Part shown: positions 26,537-35,156 of the stretch, piece by piece
Layout of the letters: each line of letters begins with the position of its first letter
How positions within the stretch are numbered: position 1 is the stretch's first letter
NCBI RefSeq assembly: GCF_013426895.1
Contig: NZ_AP023175.1
Coordinates: forward strand, 1,178,001-1,242,000
Direction: 5' to 3'
Source of the DNA: Paraburkholderia largidicola
GTDB taxonomy: Bacteria > Pseudomonadota > Gammaproteobacteria > Burkholderiales > Burkholderiaceae
DNA: 64,000 nt
Program-made: the position numbers and the translations under genes
The notes under the pieces: generated by a model
Databases searched by the model: none
Seen by the model: only the letters and a program-made list of their open reading frames with translations
Told to the model about the DNA's origin: nothing

Positions 26537-27339
26537 CGCGGTAGCGTGACGTCGACCATCGAGTCCGCGAGTTCAGGTTTGAAGTACTTCCTGAAAATGC
26601 GGCGCACCGTGCCGTCCGTGCGCATCTCCTCGACGAGGGCGCGCCATTTCTCCCGCTCCTGCGGCGACAGCGCCCGCTTCGACATGATGAGACCGTGCGG
26701 CACGGAGGCGTCGTTGAATTCGATGATGGTGGTGATGTCGCGGATGCGCTTCTCATCCAGCGCCGGATAGTCGAACGGCTCGATGATCATCCCCTGAATG
26801 GTGCCGCGCATCAGCGCCTGGTAGAGCGGCTCCAGGCCGCCTGCCTGACTGACGCGATTGGCTGCGGCGAGCGTATCGACCAGTTCGTTGGCCGACTGAC
26901 TATACCGGAAGCTTCTTATGACGCCGAGTTGAAACTGGTCGTTGTGTTCGAAATCGGACAACTGCCGGATGCCGGCGTCCTTGCGCACGAGCAGATAGAA
27001 CTTGTCGCTGAAGTACCACGCGAATTGCGCGTAGCCGTCGCGCTCGTCGTTGGTGATGCCGGACAGGCTGAAGTCGAGCGCGCCGGACTCGATCAGCTTC
27101 CAGATGCGCGCCCGCGACATCAGGCTCACACGAATGTCGCAGCCGCTGCGGCGGGTCAGTTCGTCGGCGAAATCCTTGTCGATGCCCGCGTTGGTGTCCT
27201 GCGAATACAGCAGGCCATGGTCGTGCAGCGCGAGTGTGAATGGCCGCGTGCAATCGGGGCCGCCCGCCAGTGCAGGCGTGCTGGTGGCGCCCAGTGTCGC
27301 GAGCACGACTAGCAAGCCTATGAGTCCGCGGTGAATCAC
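26533..27339 (-). CDS. Periplasmic family-3 solute-binding protein coupled to a cyclic-di-GMP enzyme
   Basis: 268-residue secreted solute-binding protein (family 3 type) with an N-terminal signal peptide ending near ALA-GG. The start is GTG behind GGGGAG. Its fold resembles amino-acid binding proteins, but no ABC permease is near. Instead it overlaps the CHASE-PAS-GGDEF-EAL gene by ATGA, so it is translated with it. The likely role is to present a ligand to the periplasmic CHASE domain, an inference from context. C30 and C67 could form a disulfide. Confidence 0.82.
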   Translation of the reverse strand: MIHRGLIGLLVVLATLGATSTPALAGGPDCTRPFTLALHDHGLLYSQDTNAGIDKDFADELTRRSGCDIRVSLMSRARIWKLIESGALDFSLSGITNDERDGYAQFAWYFSDKFYLLVRKDAGIRQLSDFEHNDQFQLGVIRSFRYSQSANELVDTLAAANRVSQAGGLEPLYQALMRGTIQGMIIEPFDYPALDEKRIRDITTIIEFNDASVPHGLIMSKRALSPQEREKWRALVEEMRTDGTVRRIFRKYFKPELADSMVDVTLPR

Positions 27340-27755
27340 GCTGATGCTCCCCGTTGTTCAGTGGTGACTGGATGGACGCTCGCTGGACGATGGCGAGCCT
27401 ACGCGAAAACGGACCATTCGGGTTAACGGCAAAAAGACAGCTGACTTGACCTGGGGTTTGTCTGGTGTTTTGCCTCGCGCTTGCGAGGATAACTGAACGG
27501 CTCGACAACGCAGATTCGTCTGCCTGCAAATTTCATTTCGCTAACGGCGTACGCACCCGGTCATTGGCACTTCACGTCGACTGCGGACAGTGCTGCTGCA
27601 TTGTCGTTGATCGTGCAATGACGGCCAGTCTCGACGGTATGGAGCGTGACATACGAACGTTTCAACTCTTCGCGCGTGCCATTCGGGTTTGCGAAGCGCA
27701 TCGGCAAGTGCTTTTTGATCGACATCATGTTCAGGTCACGCGGTGAATGTGGCGC
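27340..27755. other. Gene-free stretch upstream of the binding-protein operon
   Basis: 416 bases. The right-hand part lies downstream of the membrane-protein gene at 27756, and the left-hand part should carry the promoter of the signalling operon (an A-rich patch lies at about 27427-27440). A 93-codon frame at 27465-27746 has no good ribosome site and untypical composition. I see no repeat or operator. Confidence 0.3.
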
Positions 27756-28217
27756 CTAGGTCGACAGCACGCCTGAGTGACTATGTGCAGGGCGAGGCGC
27801 CAGCTTCGTTGGGCCGCCCTCGGACGCGCCCGACGACACGGTCACGCCTTGCAGCATCAGGCACAGCACGAAGCCAAGCACTTGCATGAATCGGGCGAGA
27901 GAAAAGAAGCTCGCGTTGACATCGACGCGATAACGGATCGCCGAGCCGTTCGCCAGATTGCCTGTCGCGTAGACCGTATTGCCGGGCAGACGAAACAGCG
28001 CTGAAAGCGCACTCGCGACGAAGCGCGCGATCAGCAACGCGCCGAACACGGCCGAGCCGACGTGCAGATCGAACATCCAGGCCGGCTGACTGGGCATGCC
28101 GGGCGATATCGCACCCGATAGATTGGCGAACGCCGATGCGCCCCCACACGCGGCCGCGAACAGAAACGAAATAAGCCAGGACCGTGGCGTCCCGGCGGCT
28201 CTCAGATAGTTGTACAT
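27756..28217 (-). CDS. Small inner-membrane protein of unknown function
   Basis: 153 residues with three or four hydrophobic segments (about 14-32, 50-74 and 104-125). A loop rich in small residues lies between the first two, and a polar C-terminal tail follows. It resembles the uncharacterised small multi-pass proteins common in Burkholderiaceae. No motif allows assignment. It stands alone, flanked by gene-free stretches. Confidence 0.65.
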   Translation of the reverse strand: MYNYLRAAGTPRSWLISFLFAAACGGASAFANLSGAISPGMPSQPAWMFDLHVGSAVFGALLIARFVASALSALFRLPGNTVYATGNLANGSAIRYRVDVNASFFSLARFMQVLGFVLCLMLQGVTVSSGASEGGPTKLAPRPAHSHSGVLST

Positions 28218-28391
28218 GACTCTTGTCTCGCAGGATCCGTCTGGCGATGCGTGGCGCTAGCCATCACGCGCAAAAACGGCATGTCGCTCGAACATGCTTA
28301 CGGCAATGAGTCACGAAACTTTAGTCGTGCGAGAACGGGGTTATCGGTTGACGAGGCATTTGACAATTCGAATGCAAAAACTCAAAAGCGA

Positions 28392-28422
28392 CGCGCCCAC
28401 GATCTCGATGATCGTGGGCGCG
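28392..28422 (-). terminator. Rho-independent terminator of the aromatic-acid-type MFS gene
   Basis: Stem CGCGCCCACGAT (28392-28403) with ATCGTGGGCGCG (28411-28422), 7-base loop. Read on the minus strand it is followed by GCTTTTGAGTTTTT, a T-rich tail. It lies 43 bases after the transporter stop. Confidence 0.8.
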
Positions 28423-28465
28423 AAACGAATCCCGATACCGCTTTGAAAGAAGGAATTCCGCGTGA

Positions 28466-29824
28466 TCAGTGGCCCAGCGACTCCAGCTTCGCGCCCGCCA
28501 CTTCGCTGACCTGCGGCCTCGCCATCTGCTTGATCAGCAGTGCGACGCACGCAACCAGACCGGCAATCGCGATCGTCGCGAACACACCGGAAAACGTGAA
28601 ATGCCGGCGCGTCAGTTCAGCGACGAGGAACGAGCCGGCAATGCCGCCAAAGCGCCCAACGCCGAGCATCCACGCGACACCCGTGCCGCGCCCTTCCGTC
28701 GGATAGAACGCAGCCGCGAGCGCGGGCATCGACGATTGCGCGGTGTTCATCAGCACGCCGGCGATGAACACGATCGCCACGAGCGCGCCGACATTGCCCG
28801 CCGCCTGCCCGATGCAGTACACGGTGACGGCCGTCAGCGCGTAGCACACGGCGATCACGCGATTCGCGTTGAAGCGATCCATCAGCACGCCCGCCAGCAC
28901 CGCGCCGACGCCGCCGAGCGGGAACAGCGCCGAGATCAGCGTCGCGCTCTTCGGCGTGAGGCCCGCGTCTTTCAGCAGAATCGGCATCCAGTTGATCGAC
29001 GCATAGAAGATCACGAGGCCCATGAAATACGTGAGCCACAGCATCACCGAGCCGACGATATACGAGCGCGACAGCACGACGCCGAGGCCCTTACTGCCCG
29101 TTTGCGGCGCCGTTTCCGTCATCACGAACGAACCGGCGTTCATGGCCTGCGACGAGATGCGCGCGAGCGTCGCCCGAATCCGTTCGACGGGCTGACTGCT
29201 CGCCACCATGAAGCGCACCGACTCGGGCATCTTGATCAGCAGCACGACGCCGAGCAGCAACGGCGTGATGCCGCCGAGCATCAGCACGCTGCGCCAGCCG
29301 AAATGCGGGATCATCCACGCGGCGAGAAAGCCGCCGAATGCCGCACCCAGCGGAAAGCCGCAGAACATCAGGTTGATCACCGTCGCGCGCCGGCGGTCCG
29401 GGCAGAACTCGCCCATCATCGTGACGGCGTTGGGCATCGCGGCGCCGAGGCCGACGCCCGTGATGAAGCGCAGCACGGTCAATTGCCCGATGCTCGACGA
29501 AAACGCCGACGCGAGACACGCAATGCCGAACAGGAAGACGGATGTGAGCAGCAGCGAGCGGCGTCCGAGCCGGTCGGACAGCGGGCCCGAGACGAGCGCG
29601 CCGCACGCGAGGCCGAACAGCGCGGCGCTCAGCACGGGCGCCAGATCGGGCCGCGACAGGCCCCACTCGGTCAGCAATGATGGCGCGATGAAGCCGATCG
29701 CCGCCGTGTCGAAACCGTCCAGCAGGACGATCACGAAGCACATGAAAAACACGAGCCATTGAAAGCGGCCGAATGGCTGCTCGTTGATGAACGTCTGGAC
29801 GTTCACGACGGAAGTGCGGTTCAT
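28466..29824 (-). CDS. MFS transporter, aromatic acid:H+ symporter family (PcaK/BenK-like)
   Basis: 452-residue, 12-TM symporter. The first helix carries FVIVLLDGFDTAAIGFIAPSL, the D-G-F-D signature of the AAHS family that imports 4-hydroxybenzoate, protocatechuate or benzoate-type acids. GPLSDRLGRR is the loop 2-3 motif. I chose the ATG at 29824 with an AGGAG site; the frame extends to 29872 without support. A PcaR-like dyad at 29952-29985 lies upstream, strengthening the aromatic-acid reading. No catabolic genes are adjacent, so the exact substrate is unknown. Confidence 0.85.
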   Translation of the reverse strand: MNRTSVVNVQTFINEQPFGRFQWLVFFMCFVIVLLDGFDTAAIGFIAPSLLTEWGLSRPDLAPVLSAALFGLACGALVSGPLSDRLGRRSLLLTSVFLFGIACLASAFSSSIGQLTVLRFITGVGLGAAMPNAVTMMGEFCPDRRRATVINLMFCGFPLGAAFGGFLAAWMIPHFGWRSVLMLGGITPLLLGVVLLIKMPESVRFMVASSQPVERIRATLARISSQAMNAGSFVMTETAPQTGSKGLGVVLSRSYIVGSVMLWLTYFMGLVIFYASINWMPILLKDAGLTPKSATLISALFPLGGVGAVLAGVLMDRFNANRVIAVCYALTAVTVYCIGQAAGNVGALVAIVFIAGVLMNTAQSSMPALAAAFYPTEGRGTGVAWMLGVGRFGGIAGSFLVAELTRRHFTFSGVFATIAIAGLVACVALLIKQMARPQVSEVAGAKLESLGH

Positions 29825-29951
29825 CGCCTGTCTCCTGCTACGCACGACGCAGTGTTGCGCCTTTGATTCCATATTGCCTCAGAAACGAGGCGCGATACCC
29901 ATGCTCATGACGAACACGCTGCGCGACATGACGAAGACGCCACGCGACGTT

Positions 29952-29985
29952 GTTCGTATATCGCACAATCTTTCAGATTGCGAAC
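29952..29985 (-). promoter_or_regulatory. IclR-type (PcaR-like) operator candidate
   Basis: Inverted repeat GTTCG (29952-29956) and CGAAC (29981-29985). The left part reads GTTCGTATATCGCAC, which from memory agrees at 12 of 15 positions with the PcaR recognition sequence of Pseudomonas. It lies about 130 bases upstream of the aromatic-acid-type transporter start. Confidence 0.45.
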
Positions 29986-30388
29986 ACTTTAGCGTTTTGC
30001 ATCGGCGAGCGTCAATGAAGGGTTATTACTGATGGATCAGTATCCGGATGGCAGATGCGGCATGTCCGACACGTTACGGCCATGCAGGAGCTTCGATTGA
30101 CTTCGCGTTCGCCTTAAACACGATCTGTGACATTTCAGGCTGGAAAACAAGGCAAAAACCGAAACGACAACAGATTCGGATGACTTATCAAATATGTTTT
30201 CACGTCACCAAAATGGACCGAAAAATCACCTTCACATGCCACGGCAGAAGATCTCGCCGCAAGCCGAACCTTCGAGGGTGGAGCTCGGTCGTTGACCGTT
30301 TTCGACTCCAAATCGACACGTTCCACCCCGCCTATTACTTACAAACAAAAAACTTTCCTTACTTTTTACTTTCATATATAACAGCAGG

Positions 30389-30457
30389 GCATGTCGCGAA
30401 CACGCCTGTCTCGCACATGTCCTCAGCCCACCCGTGCTAGCCGGTGGGCTTTTTTTT
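30389..30457 (+). ncRNA. Candidate small RNA with intrinsic terminator
   Basis: In an 893-base gene-free, AT-rich stretch (29825-30717) lies an orphan terminator: AGCCCACC (30425-30432) pairs with GGTGGGCT (30443-30450) and runs into eight T. No plus-strand gene precedes it. Directly upstream is a second hairpin: CATGT-GCGA (30390-30399, one bulged C) with TCGCACATG (30411-30419). A TATATA/TATAAC -10 box sits at 30375-30382, which would start a transcript of about 70 nt. It could be a stand-alone sRNA or a terminated leader of the OxlT-like gene 260 bases downstream. The rest of the stretch shows nothing else recognisable. Confidence 0.5.
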
Positions 30458-30717
30458 GGTGTATTCGCTTAATCGCAGGCTACATACAAATTCCTTTCAT
30501 CAGTCCATACACCTCGGTGAAAACCCCCTCTCTCTTTCACTTGACTTACTTGATATATCACATATCGTATGGAATCTATCAGCGTCGCATTTTTAGCGCC
30601 GATGATCGGAAGAGCCGCTCAGGCCCCCGCAAAACTCAACAGGCAAGTTTCGCAACTATCGTGCACGCGACGTGAGCGGCGCCCAGGCGCCGACTCCCGT
30701 CGTCAAAGGAGACAGCG

Positions 30718-32067
30718 ATGAAGACAGAGCATCAGGAAGGCCCGTCGTCGTGGTACGCATCACCGTGGGTGCAGCTCGTATTCGGCGTGGTCTGCATGGC
30801 GATGATCGCCAACATGCAGTACGGCTGGACCCTGTTCGTCAACCCGATCGACGAGAAGTATCACTGGGGCCGCGCGGCCATTCAGGTTGCGTTCACAATC
30901 TTCGTCGTGACGGAAACATGGCTCGTGCCGATTGAAGGCTACCTCGTCGACAAGTACGGGCCCAAGCCTGTGGTGGTCGGCGGCGGCCTGCTGTGCGCCG
31001 TCGCCTGGGTGATCAACTCGATGGCATCGTCGCTGCCGCTGCTGTACCTCGCGGCCGCTATCGGCGGGATCGGCGCAGGCGCTGTCTACGGCACGTGCGT
31101 CGGCAATGCGCTGAAGTGGTTTCCGACTCGCCGCGGGCTCGCCGCCGGGATCACGGCAGCCGGCTTCGGCGCGGGTTCCGCGGCGACCGTCGTGCCGATC
31201 GCCAACATGATCAAGAGCAGCGGTTACGAGGCGACCTTCCTGTGGTTCGGCCTCGGCCAGGGCATCGTCGTGTTCCTGCTGGGCATGTTCCTGCTCGCGC
31301 CGTCCGCCAGCGTGCTGGCGTCCGCGAAGAGCGCGCTGTCCAGTGCCAGGCGCCTCGTGCACAACGCGACGCCGCGCGAAGTGATTTCCGCGCCCGTCTT
31401 CTGGGTCATGTACCTGATGTTCGTGATGATGGCGGCCGGCGGCCTGATGGCGACGGCGCAGCTCGGTCCGATCGCAAAGGACTTCGGCTTGCACGACTCG
31501 CCCGTTTCGCTGCTCGGCCTGACCTTGCCCGCGCTGACCTTTGCACTGACGATCGACCGTGTGCTCAACGGCCTGACGCGTCCGTTCTTCGGCTGGATCT
31601 CGGATCGCATCGGTCGCGAAAACACGATGTTCATCGCGTTCGCGATCGAGGCAGTCGGCATTCTCGCGCTGTCGAAGTTCGGCCAGAGCCCGGTGGCGTT
31701 CGTCGTGCTGACGGGCATCGTGTTCTTCGCATGGGGCGAAATCTACAGCCTGTTCCCCGCCACCTGCGGCGACACGTTCGGACCGAAGTTCGCGGCCACC
31801 AACGCCGGCCTGCTGTACACCGCGAAAGGCACGGCAGCGCTGCTGGTGCCGTTCACGAGCATCGTCACGGCGGCGACGGGCAGCTGGCACGCCGTGTTCA
31901 TGCTCGCGTCGGGCATGGCCGCCGTCGCAGCGTTTCTGGCGCTCTTCGTGCTCAAGCCGATGCGCCGCGCTTATACGCTCCAGCATTCGGAAGCGGCGCT
32001 GGACACGCCATACGGTTCGTCGACCCGCATCAGCGACTCGGCGCGTATTTCGGCTGAAGGAGGCTGA
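30718..32067 (+). CDS. oxlT: Oxalate/formate antiporter-like MFS transporter
   Basis: 449-residue MFS permease of the OxlT family (12 TM). The N-terminal helices have the typical NMQYGWTLFVNPI and loop 2-3 DKYGPKPVVV sequences, and the second half has GRPFFG-like LTRPFFGWISDRIGRENTM. OxlT exchanges oxalate for formate; close relatives in proteobacteria carry other small carboxylates, so the substrate is only likely. AGGAGA gives a strong ribosome site. The gene is preceded by an AT-rich leader with a candidate sRNA or attenuator. No frc or oxc genes are in the window. Confidence 0.75.
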   Translation: MKTEHQEGPSSWYASPWVQLVFGVVCMAMIANMQYGWTLFVNPIDEKYHWGRAAIQVAFTIFVVTETWLVPIEGYLVDKYGPKPVVVGGGLLCAVAWVINSMASSLPLLYLAAAIGGIGAGAVYGTCVGNALKWFPTRRGLAAGITAAGFGAGSAATVVPIANMIKSSGYEATFLWFGLGQGIVVFLLGMFLLAPSASVLASAKSALSSARRLVHNATPREVISAPVFWVMYLMFVMMAAGGLMATAQLGPIAKDFGLHDSPVSLLGLTLPALTFALTIDRVLNGLTRPFFGWISDRIGRENTMFIAFAIEAVGILALSKFGQSPVAFVVLTGIVFFAWGEIYSLFPATCGDTFGPKFAATNAGLLYTAKGTAALLVPFTSIVTAATGSWHAVFMLASGMAAVAAFLALFVLKPMRRAYTLQHSEAALDTPYGSSTRISDSARISAEGG

Positions 32068-32094
32068 TCGGCAGCACGTGTCCTGAGGTTGTCA

Positions 32095-32127
32095 GGATGC
32101 CCGTCTGCCAGCGCGCGACGGGCATCC
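32095..32127 (+). terminator. Perfect 11-bp hairpin after the OxlT-like gene
   Basis: GGATGCCCGTC (32095-32105) and GACGGGCATCC (32117-32127), 28 bases after the stop. No T-run follows, so it is at best a weak intrinsic terminator. The remainder of the 331-base gap to the MoxR gene holds no other recognisable element. Confidence 0.5.
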
Positions 32128-32398
32128 GTCGTTCCGGAAGCGTTTGAACTTACCGCTCTCGCACGCCATTCCTGGCGCACTCTGTAGCAGCGGGCGTGAC
32201 AGACTGCCCTCATCCCGCCGCCAGCTGTCCACTTCCCGCGCCGCTCGCCCAACCCTGCACCAATCTGGCACGAACCGTGCGCGCTACGCAGTCGCCGATA
32301 CGCACGCCGCTCCAGCAACGCTTCGCCGCCGCCATCCGTCGACTCCGCGGGCGTACGTGTCGCCCTTCCGACACTGGCCGACTGCAGAGGCGAATCCG

Positions 32399-33418
32399 AT
32401 GGACCGCGAAGAGCTACTCGAAGACTGGCGCACGCTCGCGCTCGATATCGAGCATCAGGTGGAAAACGCCGTCATCGGGCAGCCCGAGACCATCCGGCTG
32501 ATCAACGTCGCGCTGTTCGCGCGCGGCCACGTGCTGCTCGAAGGCGGTGTCGGCGTCGGCAAGACGACGGTCCTGCGCGCGTTCGCACGGGCGATCGGCG
32601 GGGATTTCGAGCGTGTCGAAGGCACGATCGACCTGATGCCGGGCGATCTCGTCTATCACACGTATGTCGATGCCGAGGGCAAGCCGCGCATCGAGCCCGG
32701 GCCGCTCATCAAACACGGCGAACGGCTCGCCACCTTCTTTTTCAACGAGATCAACCGCGCGCGGCCGCAGGTGCAATCGCTGCTGTTGCGCGCGATGGCC
32801 GAGCGCTCGGTGTTCGCCTTCGATCGCGAATACCGCTTTCCTTATATGACCGTGTTCGCCGACCGCAACAAGGTCGAGAAGGAAGAAACGTTCGAACTCG
32901 CGGCAGCGGCACGCGATCGTTTCATGTTCGAATTGAATATGTCGACGCCGGACGACGCGACCGCACGGCGCGCGCTCGTCTTCGATCCCGACTTTCACGA
33001 CACGGAAGCGCTGCTCGCGCGCGTGACGACCGACGTGCTGCCGTGGCAACGACTGAACGCGATCGGCGCGAGCATTCAACGGACGATCCACGCGAGCGAA
33101 GCGATCGAACGCTACGCGCTCGACATCTGGCGCGCCACCGAAAACCCGCTGCAATTCGACATCACGCTCGACGACGTGGACATGCAGCGCCTGATTCTCG
33201 CCGGCGCGAGCCCGCGCGGCATGAGCGCGCTGCTGCGCGCCGCGCGTGTGGTCGCGTGGCTCGACGGGCGCACGTACCTGATGCCCGAGGACATCCACCG
33301 CGTGCTGCTGCCGACGCTCGGGCATCGCGTGTACTTCACACCCATCTACGAGTTGCGCCGCCAGGAACTCTCCGATGCGCTGATGACGCAGATCGTTTCG
33401 AGGATCGCGGCGCCGTGA
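32399..33418 (+). CDS. moxR: MoxR family AAA+ ATPase (MxaR-like)
   Basis: 339-residue MoxR ATPase, a chaperone-like AAA+ protein that helps metal insertion and complex assembly. Walker A GGVGVGKTT is at 49-57, Walker B FFFNEINRARP follows, then the sensor region and the C-terminal lid (ASPRGMSALLRAARVVAWLDGR). The ATG at 32399 follows AGAGG. It is the first of six genes each overlapping the next by 4 nt, in the order of mxaR-S-A-C-K-L, the genes for calcium insertion into PQQ methanol dehydrogenase. Confidence 0.93.
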   Translation: MDREELLEDWRTLALDIEHQVENAVIGQPETIRLINVALFARGHVLLEGGVGVGKTTVLRAFARAIGGDFERVEGTIDLMPGDLVYHTYVDAEGKPRIEPGPLIKHGERLATFFFNEINRARPQVQSLLLRAMAERSVFAFDREYRFPYMTVFADRNKVEKEETFELAAAARDRFMFELNMSTPDDATARRALVFDPDFHDTEALLARVTTDVLPWQRLNAIGASIQRTIHASEAIERYALDIWRATENPLQFDITLDDVDMQRLILAGASPRGMSALLRAARVVAWLDGRTYLMPEDIHRVLLPTLGHRVYFTPIYELRRQELSDALMTQIVSRIAAP

Positions 33419-34281
33419 ACACGTTTGCGGAGTTCCAGTACCGGCTGCCCGTGCGGGTGTCGGGGGCGCGGCCCGGCGGGCATCGCGGGTCGAGCGTCGG
33501 CATCGGCCAGGAGTTCGCCGCGCACACGCGGCTGTTCAATCATCCCGATCCGCGCCGGATCGATGTACGCGCAAGCATTCGCAGCGTGCAGCGCGAATGG
33601 CTCGTGCGCGTGCACCGGCAGCGCGTGGCCGTGCCCGTGCATGCCGTCGTCGATGTATCCGCGTCGATGCGCTTCGGCGCCGCGAACACGAAGCTGGATG
33701 TGGCCGCGGCCTTCGTCGAAGCGCTCGGGCATAGCGCGTTTCGCATCGGCGACCCGGTCGGCATGCTGGCCTTCGACGACGAAGCGCGCGAGGATCTGTT
33801 CGTGCCCACGCGACACGCGCGCGGCATGGGCCCGCTGATGGCAGAGCTGTTGCGCGACTGCACGCCGCGGCAAACGCGCGCGCCGTCGCGTGAGCGCGGC
33901 CTGCGCGATATCGCCACGCGCCTTGCTGGCCGCGCCTGTCTCGTCTTTCTCGTGTCTGATTTTCATTGGCCGCTCGCCGCGCTGCCGGGACTGCTCGACA
34001 CGCTGACTCACGCGTGGATCGTGCCCGTCGTGCTGTGGGATCGCGCGGAAGTCGAGCCGCCGTCGCACAACGGCTGGATGTCGCTCGTCGATATCGAATC
34101 GGGCGAAATGCGTTCGATGTGGATGCGCGATTCCGTCCGCGAGCGCTGGCGCAGCGCCGTCACGGAACGTCGCGCGCAGATCAACGCGCTGTTCGCGCGA
34201 CACGGCATCCGTCCGTTCTTCAATCAAGGCACGTTCGAGCCCGAAGCGCTCAGCCGCTACTTTCTCGAGATGACGGCATGA
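33415..34281 (+). CDS. DUF58 protein (MxaS-like)
   Basis: 288-residue DUF58 protein with a von Willebrand A-like fold. The MIDAS-type motif DVSAS is at residues 80-84, and VSDFHWPL gives a second conserved acidic turn. Such proteins always accompany MoxR ATPases; the MxaS member serves methanol dehydrogenase maturation. The start is GTG, overlapping the moxR stop as GTGA. No membrane helix or signal is present, so it is cytoplasmic. Confidence 0.9.
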   Translation: MNTFAEFQYRLPVRVSGARPGGHRGSSVGIGQEFAAHTRLFNHPDPRRIDVRASIRSVQREWLVRVHRQRVAVPVHAVVDVSASMRFGAANTKLDVAAAFVEALGHSAFRIGDPVGMLAFDDEAREDLFVPTRHARGMGPLMAELLRDCTPRQTRAPSRERGLRDIATRLAGRACLVFLVSDFHWPLAALPGLLDTLTHAWIVPVVLWDRAEVEPPSHNGWMSLVDIESGEMRSMWMRDSVRERWRSAVTERRAQINALFARHGIRPFFNQGTFEPEALSRYFLEMTA

Positions 34282-35156
34282 TGCGCACCGGCACCTGTGC
34301 GACAGCGCTCGCATGCGCCTTGATGACCGCGAGCACTGTCGCGAATGCAGAACAGGCGATCGTGCAGCAACCGCGCGCCTTCGGTCATGTGCTCGGCGAC
34401 ATCGTGACGCAACAGGTGCTGCTCGGCCCGGACGATCGCGCCGCCGAGCTATCCGCGATGCCATCGACGGGCCGCGTCAACGCATGGCTCGAACGCCGGC
34501 CGCCGTCCATCAGCACGGATGCCGACGGCCGCCGCTGGCTCGTGCTCGACTATCAGGTGATGAACTCGCCGCGCGCGCCGGCCGTGACGTCGACGCCGCC
34601 GCTGCAATTGCGGCTCGCGTCGGGCAAGACACTCGATGTTGCGGCCAGCCCGCTGTCGATCGGTCCGCTCGCGCCCTTGGGTCTCGCCGATGCCGGACGC
34701 CTCGCGGGGCTTCAGCCCGACCGGCTGCTCGCGCCCGAATCGACAGCGCCGCTGCGGCGCGCGCTGACCGTGTGGATCGTGCTCGCCGTGGCGGTGATGA
34801 TCGCGTGGCTCGGCTGGTGGCTATGGCGTAACCAGCGCGATGCGCATCAGCTTCCGTTCGCGAAGGCGTGGTCGCGCTTCGGCCGGCAGGACGACGCCGC
34901 GCTCGACGCCAATCCCGATGCGTGGCGCGGTCTGCATCGCGCGCTCGACGAAGCGGCGGGACGCGTCGTGCTGGCCGGATCGGTGCCCGACCTGACCGAG
35001 AAAGCGCCTCATCTGCGCGAACTTCAGCCGCAGCTCGAACAGTTCTTCCAGCGTTCGTCGAACCGGTTTTTCAGTCCGTTGCCAGTGGCCTCGCCGTTTT
35101 CATTGCGCGAGTTGTATCGCGCGCTGTATCGCGCGGAAAAGCGCCATCACCGATGA
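34278..35156 (+). CDS. MxaA-like calcium-insertion protein
   Basis: 292 residues. A signal peptide (ending near VANA) leads to a periplasmic domain of about 130 residues, a single membrane helix (about 158-176, LTVWIVLAVAVMIAWLGWW) and a cytoplasmic C-terminal domain. Size, topology and position between DUF58 and VWA genes match MxaA, needed for calcium incorporation in methanol dehydrogenase. Sequence conservation in this family is low, so the name rests mostly on synteny and topology. It overlaps both neighbours by 4 nt. Confidence 0.75.
   Translation: MMRTGTCATALACALMTASTVANAEQAIVQQPRAFGHVLGDIVTQQVLLGPDDRAAELSAMPSTGRVNAWLERRPPSISTDADGRRWLVLDYQVMNSPRAPAVTSTPPLQLRLASGKTLDVAASPLSIGPLAPLGLADAGRLAGLQPDRLLAPESTAPLRRALTVWIVLAVAVMIAWLGWWLWRNQRDAHQLPFAKAWSRFGRQDDAALDANPDAWRGLHRALDEAAGRVVLAGSVPDLTEKAPHLRELQPQLEQFFQRSSNRFFSPLPVASPFSLRELYRALYRAEKRHHR

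Noticed and set aside
24543..26756. A 737-codon frame on the minus strand overlapping the GGDEF-EAL gene
   Set aside because: It runs in another frame through two well-supported genes; composition is arginine/alanine-rich and no domain is visible.
27465..27746. A 93-codon frame in the gap before the membrane-protein gene
   Set aside because: No ribosome site, atypical composition and no recognisable domain.
28469..29680. A 403-codon frame opposite the aromatic-acid-type transporter
   Set aside because: A shadow of the transporter; the product is a low-complexity mix of R, H, E and Q.
29825..30717. A horizontally acquired island in the AT-rich stretch
   Set aside because: No integrase, direct repeats, tRNA gene or insertion sequence borders it; an AT-rich regulatory region with a candidate sRNA is a simpler reading.
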